In this document: piece after piece, positions 42,685 to 51,794 of the stretch | Layout of the letters: every line of letters begins with the position of its first letter | Position numbering within the stretch: the stretch's first letter is position 1 | Origin: Pedosphaera sp. | GTDB taxonomy: Bacteria; Verrucomicrobiota; Verrucomicrobiia; Limisphaerales; JADLHS01 | NCBI GenBank assembly: GCA_009695195.1 | Contig: SIBJ01000001.1 | Location: 1-53,580, forward strand | DNA: 53,580 nt | Reading direction: 5' to 3' | The notes under the pieces: generated by a model | The model's database searches: none | The model's input: the letters and a program-made list of their open reading frames with translations, nothing else | What the model was told of the DNA's origin: nothing | Translations under genes and position numbers: made by a program

Positions 42685-44457
42685 TCAGCGCTCGAACAAC
42701 GCCGGCGCGGCCGCCTGCGCGAATTCCTGGCAGCGCGCGGCGATCTCCGGCGGCGATTCGCAATTCATGGCGAACGTCGCCAGCTCCCGCGCCTCCGAAA
42801 GTTTCAGCCGGCGGATGAGATATTTCATCGGCGCGACCAGCGGCGGCGCGGCGCTCAATTCATCCACGCCGAGGCCGATCAGCAACGGCACGAACGCGGG
42901 GTCGCCGGCCATCTCGCCGCAAACGCTGACCCACACATTGCGCGCGTGGGCGGCGTCCACCGTGGCCTTGATGAGCCGCACGATGGCGGGATGCGTCGGT
43001 TCGTAAAGGTGCGCGATCTTTTCGTTCATCCGGTCCACCGCGAGCGTGTACTGGATGAGATCGTTCGTCCCGATGGAAAAAAACTGCACCCGCTTCGCCA
43101 GCGAATCCGCGATCACCGCCGCTGATGGCGTCTCGATCATCGCGCCGATCTCCATGCGGTCGTCGAACGGAATTTTTTCCGCGCGCAACTCGTCCTTGCA
43201 CTTCGCGAGCAGCGCGTTGGCCTGCGTCAACTCATCGAGGCCGCAGATCATCGGATACATCAGCTTCACCGTGCCCTCGGCGCTGGCGCGGAGGATCGCG
43301 CGGAGTTGCGCCCGGAAGATGTCCGTCTGATGCAGGCAAAAACGGATCGCGCGCCAGCCGAGAAACGGATTCATCTCCAGCGGCACGGTGAGCGACGAAA
43401 GCAATTTGTCGCCGCCGAGGTCCACCGTCCGGATCACGACCGGGCTCGGCTTCAGAGTCACCGCCGCGTGCCGGTAGGCCTCGAATTGTTCCTCTTCAGT
43501 CGGCGGAGCTTCGCGGTTGATGAAAAGATATTCCGTGCGGAACAGGCCGATGCCTTCCGCGCCGCTGGCTTTCACCACCTCGGCGTCCGCCGCCTGCTCC
43601 ACGTTCGCCGAGAGGAAGACGCGATGATTGTCGAGCGTCACCGCCGGCTTGGTGATCACGTCGCGGAGTTTTTCCTCGAGCGTGACCTGCCGCCGCGCGA
43701 GCTGGCCGTATTCGAACAGCGTCTGGTCGGTGGGATTGACGACGATGACGCCGTTGAAACCGTCGAGCAACGCGAAGTCCCCGGTGTTGAGTTGCTCGCT
43801 TGCGTCCTTCAATCCGACGATCGCCGGGAGACGCAACGACCGCGCGAGAATCGCCGTGTGCGAGGTCTTGCTGCCGACATCCGTGCCGAAGCCCAAAACT
43901 TTTTTGCGGTCAAGCTGCGCGGTTTTCGACGGCGTCAGATCGTGGGCGATGATGAGGCACGGCTCGGTCAGATGCCGCAGGTCCACTTCGTCCTCGTGGC
44001 CCAGCAATTGATTCAACACCCGCGCCGTCACATCGCGAATGTCGGCGGCCCGCTCGCGGAGATAATCGTCGTCCACCTTCGCGAGCGCCGCGGCGTAATG
44101 CTCCGCGACGGACGAGAACGCGTGCTCGGCGTTGACCTTGTTCGCGCGGATCAGCTTCTTGGCTTCCTCGACCAGCACGGGGTCTTCGAGCACGAGCAGG
44201 TGCGCGTCGAAGATGCTGCCTTGCTCGTCGCCCACACTTTCCACGACCTTGCGCTGGACCTCGCGCACCTGTTGCCGCGTCTGGAGCAGGGCGTTTTCGA
44301 GCCGGGCGACTTCGCCTTCGACTTCCGCGTCCGAGAGGATGCGTTGCGGGGCTGGCTGACGGGGCTTGTCGAGTACGAGGATCTTGCCGCGGCAAACGCC
44401 GGCAGAGACGGGAATCCCCCGGAAGATTTTTTCGCCTTCGTGCAGCCGTTCAGGCAT
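42685..44457 (-). CDS. ptsI: phosphoenolpyruvate--protein phosphotransferase (Enzyme I)
   Basis: Moves phosphate from PEP to HPr; 590 residues. The phospho-His is His200 in GSKTSHTAIL. The PEP-binding barrel carries GIGLFRTEYLFINR and the active Cys region VSVCGEMAGD. ATG 44457 gives the normal N-terminus (IFRGIPVSAGVCRGK). It is separate from hprK-HPr, on the other strand 2.4 kb away. No EIIA/B/C is nearby. The gene is followed by the sugar nucleotidylyltransferase at 64 bases on the same strand. Confidence 0.95.
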   Translation of the reverse strand: MPERLHEGEKIFRGIPVSAGVCRGKILVLDKPRQPAPQRILSDAEVEGEVARLENALLQTRQQVREVQRKVVESVGDEQGSIFDAHLLVLEDPVLVEEAKKLIRANKVNAEHAFSSVAEHYAAALAKVDDDYLRERAADIRDVTARVLNQLLGHEDEVDLRHLTEPCLIIAHDLTPSKTAQLDRKKVLGFGTDVGSKTSHTAILARSLRLPAIVGLKDASEQLNTGDFALLDGFNGVIVVNPTDQTLFEYGQLARRQVTLEEKLRDVITKPAVTLDNHRVFLSANVEQAADAEVVKASGAEGIGLFRTEYLFINREAPPTEEEQFEAYRHAAVTLKPSPVVIRTVDLGGDKLLSSLTVPLEMNPFLGWRAIRFCLHQTDIFRAQLRAILRASAEGTVKLMYPMICGLDELTQANALLAKCKDELRAEKIPFDDRMEIGAMIETPSAAVIADSLAKRVQFFSIGTNDLIQYTLAVDRMNEKIAHLYEPTHPAIVRLIKATVDAAHARNVWVSVCGEMAGDPAFVPLLIGLGVDELSAAPPLVAPMKYLIRRLKLSEARELATFAMNCESPPEIAARCQEFAQAAAPALFER

Positions 44458-44578
44458 GACCCAGCATTAGCCGATGCCCGGCGGGATGAAAAGGTTTTGT
44501 TCGCCGGCGGCGCGGGATTGCCGCTTGCAGCCGTGGGGAGCTTGCGGCAAGATGCGCTCGTTAAACAACAGGTTTGCT

Positions 44579-45163
44579 ATGTCGCTCGAACTTGAACTCC
44601 AGAAATTCCCGAAGGACATCACGTTGAAAGACGGCTCGAAGGTCACGCTCCGGCCGTTGCGCAAGACCGACGAGAAAAGTTTTCACGAACTCTTCCTCGG
44701 CATCCCCGAGCCGGAGCGCATGTTCATCAAACACCGCGTCACGGAGCTGCCGGTCATCCACGATTGGTGCCAGAACATTGATCTCGGCCGCAACCTCCCG
44801 CTCGTCGCGGTCGCGGACGGAAAAATTCTTGGCGACGCCACGTTGCACCAGCAACTCGGCGGCTGGAAACGGCACATCGGTCGCGTGAGCGTGCTCGTGC
44901 ATCCGAAATATCGCGGGCGTGGCCTGGCGCGGGCGCTGGTTTCAGAGATCGCGGACATCGCGCGCAGCAGCGGTCTCGAAAAAGTGGAGGCGGAATTCAT
45001 CGGCGGCCAGGAGACGGCCATCCACATGTTTGCGATGCTCGGCTTCAGCGAATTGCTCCGCCTCGAAAACTACGTCAAAGACATGCAGGCCATCTCGCAC
45101 GATTACGTGCTGATGGGTCTGGAGTTGAAGACGGACGAGGAATACACCAGCGCGGGCGGGTGA
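44579..45163 (+). CDS. GNAT family acetyltransferase
   Basis: 194 residues. The acetyl-CoA binding motif VSVLVHPKYRGRGLARALVS (motif A, R/Q-x-x-G-x-G/A) is at about 103-122, followed by LEKVEAEFIGGQETAIHMFA and LGFSELLRLENYVKD. Substrate is unknown; the closest patterns are small-molecule or protein N-acetyltransferases. I start at ATG 44579 (SLELELQKF); the frame is open 35 codons further up without similarity. It is divergent from ptsI (122 bases). Confidence 0.85.
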   Translation: MSLELELQKFPKDITLKDGSKVTLRPLRKTDEKSFHELFLGIPEPERMFIKHRVTELPVIHDWCQNIDLGRNLPLVAVADGKILGDATLHQQLGGWKRHIGRVSVLVHPKYRGRGLARALVSEIADIARSSGLEKVEAEFIGGQETAIHMFAMLGFSELLRLENYVKDMQAISHDYVLMGLELKTDEEYTSAGG

Positions 45164-45179
45164 AACCGAAAAGTATTCA

Positions 45180-45257
45180 GTGTTCAGTGTTCAGTGTTCA
45201 GAGTTCCGCCACTGCCACGCGCCCGGAGAGATAGTCTGAAAACTGAATACTGAACAC
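45180..45257. repeat. GTTCAGT heptamer inverted repeat before the zinc-ribbon gene
   Basis: The left arm 45180-45201 is GTTCAGT 7-mers. The right arm 45236-45257 pairs at 20 of 22 positions, with a 34-base loop. Extra copies of the unit extend left to 45173. It ends six bases before the ATG of the next gene, where a ribosome binding site would be. Confidence 0.9.
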
Positions 45258-45263
45258 TTCCCC

Positions 45264-45533
45264 ATGGCTCCCGAGATTTGTCCCAACTGCGGCGCGGAAG
45301 TTCCCCTCAAGGCCAAGGCCTGTCCCCAATGCGGCTCCGACCAGATCACCGGCTGGTCCGACGACGCGAAAAATGACGCGCTCGGCCTTCCTGATGAAAA
45401 CTTCGACTACGACGAATACGTCGAACGCGAGTTCGGCGGCAAACGCATCAAGCCGCGCGGCTTGAATTGGTTTTGGTGGCTCGTCGCCGTGCTGCTCCTC
45501 ATCGCCATCGTGTTCGTCTGCGTGCGTTGGTGA
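45264..45533 (+). CDS. zinc-ribbon protein with one C-terminal membrane helix
   Basis: 89 residues. The N-terminal zinc ribbon is CPNCGAEVPLKAKACPQCG (four Cys). An acidic stretch with FDYDEYVEREFGG follows. The end is one transmembrane helix (WFWWLVAVLLLIAIVFVCV). So it is a tail-anchored membrane protein with a cytoplasmic metal-binding head. The start is ATG 45264 (MAPEICPNCG), six bases after a heptamer hairpin and without a Shine-Dalgarno. The Rsm22-like gene follows in the same direction at 29 bases. Function is unknown. Confidence 0.75.
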   Translation: MAPEICPNCGAEVPLKAKACPQCGSDQITGWSDDAKNDALGLPDENFDYDEYVEREFGGKRIKPRGLNWFWWLVAVLLLIAIVFVCVRW

Positions 45534-45562
45534 TTCGCCGGTGCAACGAAATCTCCCTCGCG

Positions 45563-46624
45563 ATGGACTGGAGCAACATTGACTGGGCCGCGCTGGAGCG
45601 ATTGCGCGCGACGTTCCTCGCCGGCACGGCGGGCGGCAACGATTACTGGCAGAACGAAGCCGAGCTCGCGAGCTACGACGCGACGTTCGCCCAACGCATC
45701 GGCTGGAAATGGGATTACGTGCTCGGCGAATTGCAACGGCGCGGTTGGTCGCCGCCGTGCGGTGAATTGTTCGACTGGGGTTGCGGCAGCGGCATCGCAG
45801 GGCGCGCGTTTCTGGATGCGTTCGGCGCGGAATCGGTGTCATCGCTGCGACTGTGGGATCGTTCCGCGCTGGCGATGCAATTCGCGGCGAAGCGGGCGGT
45901 AGAGAAATATCCTGGCCTGAAAATTGAAACCGGACATATTCCAACGCCGGCGGCCGAAACCGGGGCGCGTACGAAGGCCAGCCCACGTCCGACTGCTTCT
46001 CCCTCTCCTGGGGGAGAGGGCCGGGGTGAGGGCGGTCGAGGCTTCATCCTTCTCATCAGCCACGTCGTCACCGAACTCACGCCGCCGCAAACCGAGGAAC
46101 TCTTAATGCTCGCGGCCACCGCCACCGCCGTGCTCTGGGTCGAACCGGGAACGTATGAATCCAGCTACACGCTCATCGCCATCCGCGAGAAGTTGCGCGA
46201 ACAATTCAACGTCGTCGCGCCCTGCACGCATCAGGCGCGGTGTGGAATGTTGGCGGCGGAGAACAAACGGCATTGGTGCCATCACTTCGCCGCGCCGCCG
46301 CCGGGAATCTTCACGGACGGTGATTGGTCGCGCTTCGCGAATTTCACCGGCGTGGACTTGCGGGATTTGCCGCTGAGTTTTCTCGTGTTGGACAAACGCC
46401 CCGTCCCGCCGCTGCCGCCGGGCGCGGCGCGCGTCATCGGTCATCCGCGTGTTTACAAACCGCACGCACTGCTGCTCGGTTGCGATGAATCCGGCGTGCG
46501 CGAACGCAAACTCACCAAGCGCGCGCTGCCGGAGGAATTCAAGCGCCTGCGGAAAGGCGACTGCGCGCCCGTTCAGGTGTGGCAGTCCGATGGGGACAAG
46601 ATCACGGACGTTTCGCCGATGTGA
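45563..46624 (+). CDS. Rsm22-like small ribosomal subunit methyltransferase family protein
   Basis: 353 residues. The SAM motif is ELFDWGCGSGIAGRAF. The Rsm22 family hallmark is a Cys-rich metal site: CTHQARCGML followed by KRHWCHHFAAPPP. A further C-terminal region has VLDKRP and RVIGHPRVYKPHALLLGC. Homologues act on small ribosomal subunit assembly and carry an iron-sulphur or zinc site. I start at MDWSNIDWAALE (45563). Residues about 146-157 are an inserted repeat (SPSPGGEGRGEG). Its TGA directly abuts the stop of the opposing topoisomerase gene. Confidence 0.8.
   Translation: MDWSNIDWAALERLRATFLAGTAGGNDYWQNEAELASYDATFAQRIGWKWDYVLGELQRRGWSPPCGELFDWGCGSGIAGRAFLDAFGAESVSSLRLWDRSALAMQFAAKRAVEKYPGLKIETGHIPTPAAETGARTKASPRPTASPSPGGEGRGEGGRGFILLISHVVTELTPPQTEELLMLAATATAVLWVEPGTYESSYTLIAIREKLREQFNVVAPCTHQARCGMLAAENKRHWCHHFAAPPPGIFTDGDWSRFANFTGVDLRDLPLSFLVLDKRPVPPLPPGAARVIGHPRVYKPHALLLGCDESGVRERKLTKRALPEEFKRLRKGDCAPVQVWQSDGDKITDVSPM
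46001..46032. repeat. CCCTCTCC hairpin repeat inserted in the Rsm22-like gene
   Basis: CCCTCTCC and GGAGAGGG pair perfectly with a TGGG loop (46001-46020), followed by CCGGGGTGAGGG. I remember closely similar repeats from many proteobacterial and other genomes, mostly between genes. Here it is inside a gene and translated (ASPSPGGEGRGEGG). Confidence 0.85.
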
Positions 46625-48754
46625 TCAGGCGAACACAATCTCTGTTGTGGTCGCCTTCTCGTCCCATCCGCGCGTCGGCTCGGCGGTCACCGACGAGATG
46701 TCCTTCGCCGAAATCATCCGGCCGCGCGTCTTCGGGCTTTTGACTTCAATCTGTTTTGGATCGCAGGTTTGCTGACTGATTTTCTGATGCAGCGCGGGCT
46801 TGTAGCGAACAAAAAGAATCTTCGGCGCGCCTGGCGCGAAGAAGAGAATGCGCGATTTGTCCGGGATGCAAAGATACGCCTTGTTCAAAATCGTCCCACC
46901 AAACTTGAAACGCTTGAGATAACTCGCCTTCCGGTCCGTGTAGGCGCAGGTGAACACCGTCTCGCGATCCGGCAGGCCGCAGTAAAACAGTTCCGGACCG
47001 ACGAATAATTTCTCCGGCAGCTCGCTGACTTTGTAAGTGCCGTCTTTGAACACGAGCAAAATCTTGTCGAACTTCGTGCATTCTACCTTGAACTCCTCGC
47101 CGCTGACCTTGTAGCCGACGTAACCGCTCTCGCGATCGTATGCGACCTTGAACGACTTGAACGCGACCTCCTTCACGTCAATCTCGTCGTGACGCGAAGA
47201 TTTGGTCGTGAGCCGCGGATACTGCGGACTGTATTTTTCCAGCAACGCTTCGAGATGGCCGATGACATAGCGCGTGAGGTTCTTGAGATTCTTCCGCGTC
47301 TCGGCGAGGTCGGTTTTCACGCGTTCCATCTCCTCGCGATGCTGGATGATGTCGAACAGCGAAATCCGGCGGATGCGAACCTGCAATAACCGCTCCACGT
47401 CCGCGGCCACGATCTCGCGCACGAGCTGGCGCTTGAACGGCTTGAACCCGTCAAACACCGCGCTCGTCACGGCCTCGGACGTTTTGCATTTCTCGATCAA
47501 CTTGTAGATGCGTTCCTCGATGAAGATGCGTTCCAGCGTGCGGTAATGCAGTTCGTCCTGAAGTTTCCGCTCCCGAAGTTCGAGTTCCCGCTTCAGCGTC
47601 TCCACCAGTTGCGCCGTGTTCTCGCGCAACACCTCACTCACGGTCAACTCCACCGGGCGGTTGTCTTTGATGACGATGATCCGACTGGTGATGGAAATCT
47701 CGCAGGCCGTGAACGCGAAGAGCGCGTCCACCAATTGTTCCGCGTCCACGCCGGCCGGACACTTGATTTCGATCTCGACGTTCTCCGACGTGAAATCGTT
47801 GATGGATTTTACCTTGAGCTTGCCCTTTTGCACCGCGTCCTCGATGGACGCCATGAGCGAATCCGTCGTGGTCGTCGGCGGAATCTCTTTGATGACGACG
47901 GTGGATTCGTCCTTGGTCTTGATCTTGGCGCGCACCTTTACGCTGCCTTTGCCGTCCTGATAATCGCGCGCGTCCATCTGGCCGCCGGTCGGGAAATCCG
48001 GCAGGCACTTGAACGGCTTCTTTTTCAGGATCGCGATCTGCGCTTCGAGCAACTCGGGAAAATTGTGCGGCAAAATCCGCGCGCTCAACCCGACCGCGAT
48101 GCCCTCCGTGCCCAGCATCAACGTGAGCGGCAGTTTGCACGGCAGTGTAACAGGTTCTTTGTTGCGTCCGTCGTAGCTCGGAACGAACTCGGTGATCTCG
48201 TCGTTGAAAAGTTCCGTGCGCGCGAGTTCCGTGAGCCGGCACTCAATGTAACGCGGCGCGGCGGCGGGATCGCCGGTGTAGATGTTGCCGAAATTTCCCT
48301 GGCCTTCGATGAGATAACGCTTGTTCGCCAGCACCACGAGCGCGTCGCCGATGGATGCGTCGCCGTGCGGATGATACTGCATCGTGTGGCCGACGACGTT
48401 CGCGACCTTGATGAAACGCCCGTCGTCCTTGTCGTGCAACGCCCACATGATGCGCCGCTGCACCGGCTTCAAACCGTCGGCGAGATTCGGAATCGCGCGG
48501 TCACGGATGACATAGCTGGCGTAATCGAGAAAACCGCGATCCACACGCGTGTGCAAACCGGCCGCGAGTTTCTTCGGATCAAACGGACGATGCGCAATTC
48601 CCTCGACGGCTTCGGCGACGACGTGTTGCGCGCCGTGGCCCGTGGCCGTGGCTTTCTTCGATCTGCCCGTGGGCTTGGCTTGCGCCGGCCCGGGTTTTGA
48701 GCTTTCGATCGGCAACTCGGGTTGATCTGGATTGGTTTTGCGTTTGGCTGCCAT
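46625..48754 (-). CDS. type IIA DNA topoisomerase subunit A (ParC/GyrA family)
   Basis: DNA-breaking and rejoining subunit, 709 residues. The catalytic Tyr169 is in AAAPRYIECRL; the flanking YHPHGDASIGDALVVLAN and GNFGNIYTGDP match the family. The C-terminal half has coiled coil (ERVKTDLAETRKNLKN) but no clear GyrA-box, so it is ParC-like. A Lys/Pro-rich extension of about 60 residues precedes the core. The start is ATG 48754 (AAKRKTNPDQPE). No subunit B gene is in the window; the VapBC-like pair lies just upstream on the same strand. Confidence 0.9.
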   Translation of the reverse strand: MAAKRKTNPDQPELPIESSKPGPAQAKPTGRSKKATATGHGAQHVVAEAVEGIAHRPFDPKKLAAGLHTRVDRGFLDYASYVIRDRAIPNLADGLKPVQRRIMWALHDKDDGRFIKVANVVGHTMQYHPHGDASIGDALVVLANKRYLIEGQGNFGNIYTGDPAAAPRYIECRLTELARTELFNDEITEFVPSYDGRNKEPVTLPCKLPLTLMLGTEGIAVGLSARILPHNFPELLEAQIAILKKKPFKCLPDFPTGGQMDARDYQDGKGSVKVRAKIKTKDESTVVIKEIPPTTTTDSLMASIEDAVQKGKLKVKSINDFTSENVEIEIKCPAGVDAEQLVDALFAFTACEISITSRIIVIKDNRPVELTVSEVLRENTAQLVETLKRELELRERKLQDELHYRTLERIFIEERIYKLIEKCKTSEAVTSAVFDGFKPFKRQLVREIVAADVERLLQVRIRRISLFDIIQHREEMERVKTDLAETRKNLKNLTRYVIGHLEALLEKYSPQYPRLTTKSSRHDEIDVKEVAFKSFKVAYDRESGYVGYKVSGEEFKVECTKFDKILLVFKDGTYKVSELPEKLFVGPELFYCGLPDRETVFTCAYTDRKASYLKRFKFGGTILNKAYLCIPDKSRILFFAPGAPKILFVRYKPALHQKISQQTCDPKQIEVKSPKTRGRMISAKDISSVTAEPTRGWDEKATTTEIVFA

Positions 48755-48777
48755 GAAGTCGTTGCGGTTTTGGAAAA

Positions 48778-49221
48778 CTATTTGGCGAGGACGGCCAGGT
48801 TTGTCAGGCCAAATTTCCGGAAGCCCTGATCGAACGTCACCAGTTCCGCGCCGGTTACCGAGGCGAAAGCAGCGAGGTACGCATCCGTCCATCGTTCATT
48901 GGATGGCGACTCGGATTCGGTCAACGCCCGAAACTGGACTGCAACGGCCGCCGGCTCTGAAAGAAAAGTGACTCTCGGGTCGGCCGCGAACTTGTCGAAG
49001 TTTTCCCAGGCCGCGCGTTGCGACAATACAAACCTGCCCATGATCGCCGAGTTGGTCAGATGGCGAAGCAACGCCATTTGCGTAATCCGGCAAAAGGCGC
49101 AGACGCCGTTTCCCTGGCCGTCAAACCAATCCCGGGCGGTAGCGTGATGAACGTGGTCGGAGAAAGCGAGGGCCAGCCAGACGTTGGCATCGGCGAGCTT
49201 AATCTCCCCAGAGGCTGGCAT
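48778..49221 (-). CDS. PIN-domain ribonuclease toxin, VapC-like
   Basis: 147 residues. Acidic metal-binding residues are seen in KLADANVWLALAF (first Asp), WTDAYLAAFA (third acidic site) and LVTFDQGFRKF (last Asp). CRITQMALLRHLT in the middle is the version of helix 2 common in one PIN subgroup. Such enzymes cut tRNA or mRNA when the antitoxin is lost. Its start overlaps the small gene upstream by 23 bp. The pair is therefore a type II toxin-antitoxin system. Confidence 0.85.
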   Translation of the reverse strand: MPASGEIKLADANVWLALAFSDHVHHATARDWFDGQGNGVCAFCRITQMALLRHLTNSAIMGRFVLSQRAAWENFDKFAADPRVTFLSEPAAVAVQFRALTESESPSNERWTDAYLAAFASVTGAELVTFDQGFRKFGLTNLAVLAK

Positions 49222-49423
49222 CGAGTTGGTCGGGCGTGGGGTTGATGATGTTTTGGCCGTCGCCGCGAATCAGCGGCAATTCGACACGCCGCTGCGGCTG
49301 CGGTCGAGGGGCGGACGGTGGCAAGATTGTGAGCAAGCCGCTGCCTTTCTCCGGCAACTTCTCCGGCTCTTTTGGCACGACCCGACCGTGGTCAATTTCA
49401 ACTTCAACCGTCACGTAACTCAT
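49199..49423 (-). CDS. VapB-like antitoxin
   Basis: 74 residues. It begins MSYVTVEVEIDHGRVVPKEP, a strand-rich start as in AbrB-type VapB or similar antitoxins, and ends PLIRGDGQNIINPTPDQLDA then SLWGD. The tail is a PIN-binding segment seen in antitoxins of this subgroup. It overlaps the start of the PIN toxin by 23 bp, which fits translational coupling. There is no known DNA-binding helix that I can see with confidence. Confidence 0.7.
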   Translation of the reverse strand: MSYVTVEVEIDHGRVVPKEPEKLPEKGSGLLTILPPSAPRPQPQRRVELPLIRGDGQNIINPTPDQLDASLWGD

Positions 49424-49550
49424 GGGGCGAGGTTAACACGGCGGCCGCGAATTGCGAAGCGATTTCATTCTGCCCTTGCGCCGAATTTCCATTTTAAGTT
49501 GTTGTTGGTTGGCGTGGGCGAAATTAGATTCGGCCCGGAATTTGATTCTC

Positions 49551-50912
49551 ATGCACACGCTCATCAAAAACATCCTCGCCGCCGCCGAACCGAAGGACGC
49601 CGTCACCGTCAAAGGCTGGGTCCGCACGCGGCGCGACGCGAAAGGGTTTTCGTTCCTCGAACTCAACGACGGCTCGTGCTTCGGCAGTTTGCAATGCGTC
49701 GTTGACGCGGGCACGCCGGGTTACGACGGCATCGCGCACTTCACGACCGGCGCGTCGGCGGTGATCGAGGGCAAGCTCGTGCCCTCGCCCGCACAGGGAC
49801 AGAAATGGGAACTGCGCGCGACAAAGATCGAACTCGTCGGCCTCGCTGACGCCACGTATCCGCTCCAGAAGAAAGGGCACACGCTGGAGTTTCTGCGCAG
49901 CATTGCGCATCTGCGCCCGCGCTCGAACTTGTTCGGCGCGGTCTTCCGCACACGCAGCCGGTTGGCGCTGGCGGTCCACCAGTTTTTTCAGAGCCGCGAT
50001 TTCTTTTACGTCCAGACGCCGATCATCACGGCGAGCGATTGCGAAGGCGCCGGCGAGATGTTCCGAGTCACCACGCTCAAGGGAAAACCGGACGACAAAC
50101 CTGAGGCGGATTTCTTCGGCAAGCCGACGTTTCTCACGGTGAGCGGACAGCTCGAGGCCGAGACGTTTGCGTGCGCGATCTCGAATGTTTACACGTTCGG
50201 CCCAACGTTCCGCGCGGAGAACTCGAACACCGCCCGCCACGCCGCCGAGTTCTGGATGATCGAACCGGAGATGGCGTTCTGCGATCTCAATGGCGACATG
50301 GACCTCGGCGAGGAATTCATCAAGGCGATGGCGCGTTACGCACTCGAACATTGCGCCGAGGACCTCGCGTTCTTTTCCAAGTTCGTGGACAAGGGCCTGG
50401 GCGAGCGGCTCAAGTTCGTGACCGAGCGACCGTTCGTGCGCGTGCCTTACACCGAGGCGGTGGAGATTTTGAACAAGTCGGGCAGGAAATTTGAATTCCC
50501 CGTGAGCTACGGGCAGAACCTGCAATCCGAGCACGAGCGCTTCCTGACCGAGGAACATTTCAAATCGCCGACGACCGTCTTCAATTACCCGCGCGAGATC
50601 AAACCGTTTTACATGCGGTTGAACGACGATCAGAAAACCGTCACCGCGATGGACGTACTCGTGCCCGGCATCGGCGAAGTCATCGGCGGCGCGCAACGCG
50701 AGGAGCGGCCCGCGCAACTCGCCGAGAACATGAAGTTCCACAAGCTGAACGAGCAGGATTACTGGTGGTATGCCGACCTGCGCAAATACGGCACCGTGCC
50801 GCACGCCGGCTTCGGTCTCGGCTTCGAGCGCCTACTGATGTTCCTCACCGGCGTCTCGAACATCCGCGACGTGATCCCCTTCGCCCGCACGCCGGGCAAC
50901 GCGGAGTTTTGA
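49551..50912 (+). CDS. asnS: asparagine--tRNA ligase
   Basis: Charges tRNA-Asn; 453 residues, normal. The N-terminal OB anticodon-binding domain ([19 protein letters not shown]) is followed by the class II core. Motif 2 is [20 protein letters not shown] and motif 3 is [12 protein letters not shown]. The motif-2 'ENSNTARH' and '[11 protein letters not shown]' are characteristic of AsnS as against AspS. The start is ATG 49551 ([10 protein letters not shown]); the open frame 33 codons upstream is not conserved. It stands alone. Downstream (50913-50994) nothing is seen. Confidence 0.96.
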   Translation: MHTLIKNILAAAEPKDAVTVKGWVRTRRDAKGFSFLELNDGSCFGSLQCVVDAGTPGYDGIAHFTTGASAVIEGKLVPSPAQGQKWELRATKIELVGLADATYPLQKKGHTLEFLRSIAHLRPRSNLFGAVFRTRSRLALAVHQFFQSRDFFYVQTPIITASDCEGAGEMFRVTTLKGKPDDKPEADFFGKPTFLTVSGQLEAETFACAISNVYTFGPTFRAENSNTARHAAEFWMIEPEMAFCDLNGDMDLGEEFIKAMARYALEHCAEDLAFFSKFVDKGLGERLKFVTERPFVRVPYTEAVEILNKSGRKFEFPVSYGQNLQSEHERFLTEEHFKSPTTVFNYPREIKPFYMRLNDDQKTVTAMDVLVPGIGEVIGGAQREERPAQLAENMKFHKLNEQDYWWYADLRKYGTVPHAGFGLGFERLLMFLTGVSNIRDVIPFARTPGNAEF

Positions 50913-50994
50913 TCTCGTAGCAGCCGACGTGAGGAGGCTCAAACTGAACAGGCTGAATGCCGGGGACCCCTAACCGCGACCTGCGTTAACCACG

Positions 50995-51765
50995 CTAACG
51001 ACGCGAAAGGCCGCGAGTGCGAACCCGCACCAGCAAATCGTTCAACGCCGCGCGCGTCTCATCACTCGGCAATTCTGGCAACTTGCTCGCGTCGTGCGCC
51101 GCCTGCAATTCTCCGCGCAGGCGCTGATATTCCGACTCGTGGAAAACGATGTCGGCGTCCTCCAGTTTGGACTTTTCCGGACCGGCCAGTTTGCGCGCGA
51201 CGAGATCGGCAATGTAGGGCAACCGGAACTCCTGGTTCAACGTGACGAGGTTCGCTTCGATTTCACCCGTGCACATCAGGTGAATTCCGGTGAGCAAAAC
51301 GCGATACACATAGAGCAATGGCTTCACCCGACGCGGCGATTCTTTCAGGAACAATTTCCACTGCGTTTCCGCAAACCCAAAGTAGTGGTGCGAGTGGTGT
51401 TTCGTGACGCACCCGCGCGCGATGGCCTTTAACTCTGCGTGCTCTGGCGTGGTGTGGACGATGAGCGGCGAGAAAAGTTGTTCCAACACGTAGCCGTTTT
51501 TCTTGAGCAGCAGGCCGAAGAACTTCCGCACGTCATGGCTCACGATGTCCATCTCCAGTCCTTCGATGACGCGCGAGTCCTCGACCGTTTCATCGCGGAC
51601 ATCCAGGCCGACAACCGCGTCGAGCGGCAACACATGCGCGCCACGCAGGTCAAAGTCCGAGTCCGGCGACGGAAACCCGTAGAGGTGCGCACCGCTGATG
51701 GTGGCGAACAACAACGGATACGGCTGCGTTGTGACAATGTGGTGGAGGCGCGGGTCAATGGTCAC
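50995..51765 (-). CDS. predicted nucleotidyltransferase (COG3541-like)
   Basis: 256 residues from GTG 51765. The active site is ATISGAHLYGFPSPDSDFDL (GS/SG-x(n)-DxD) near residues 20-40. A long helical C-terminal half has KPLLYVYRVLLTGIHLMCTG. I choose GTG 51765 (VTIDPRLHHIV) because the protein then begins as its relatives do and lies 29 bases after the DUF488 stop; the frame itself is open to 51900, overlapping the upstream gene. It is the last gene of a four-gene unit. Substrate is unknown. Confidence 0.75.
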   Translation of the reverse strand: MTIDPRLHHIVTTQPYPLLFATISGAHLYGFPSPDSDFDLRGAHVLPLDAVVGLDVRDETVEDSRVIEGLEMDIVSHDVRKFFGLLLKKNGYVLEQLFSPLIVHTTPEHAELKAIARGCVTKHHSHHYFGFAETQWKLFLKESPRRVKPLLYVYRVLLTGIHLMCTGEIEANLVTLNQEFRLPYIADLVARKLAGPEKSKLEDADIVFHESEYQRLRGELQAAHDASKLPELPSDETRAALNDLLVRVRTRGLSRR

Positions 51766-51794
51766 AAGCAGGCAGTCGTTGGTTTCGCAAGAAC

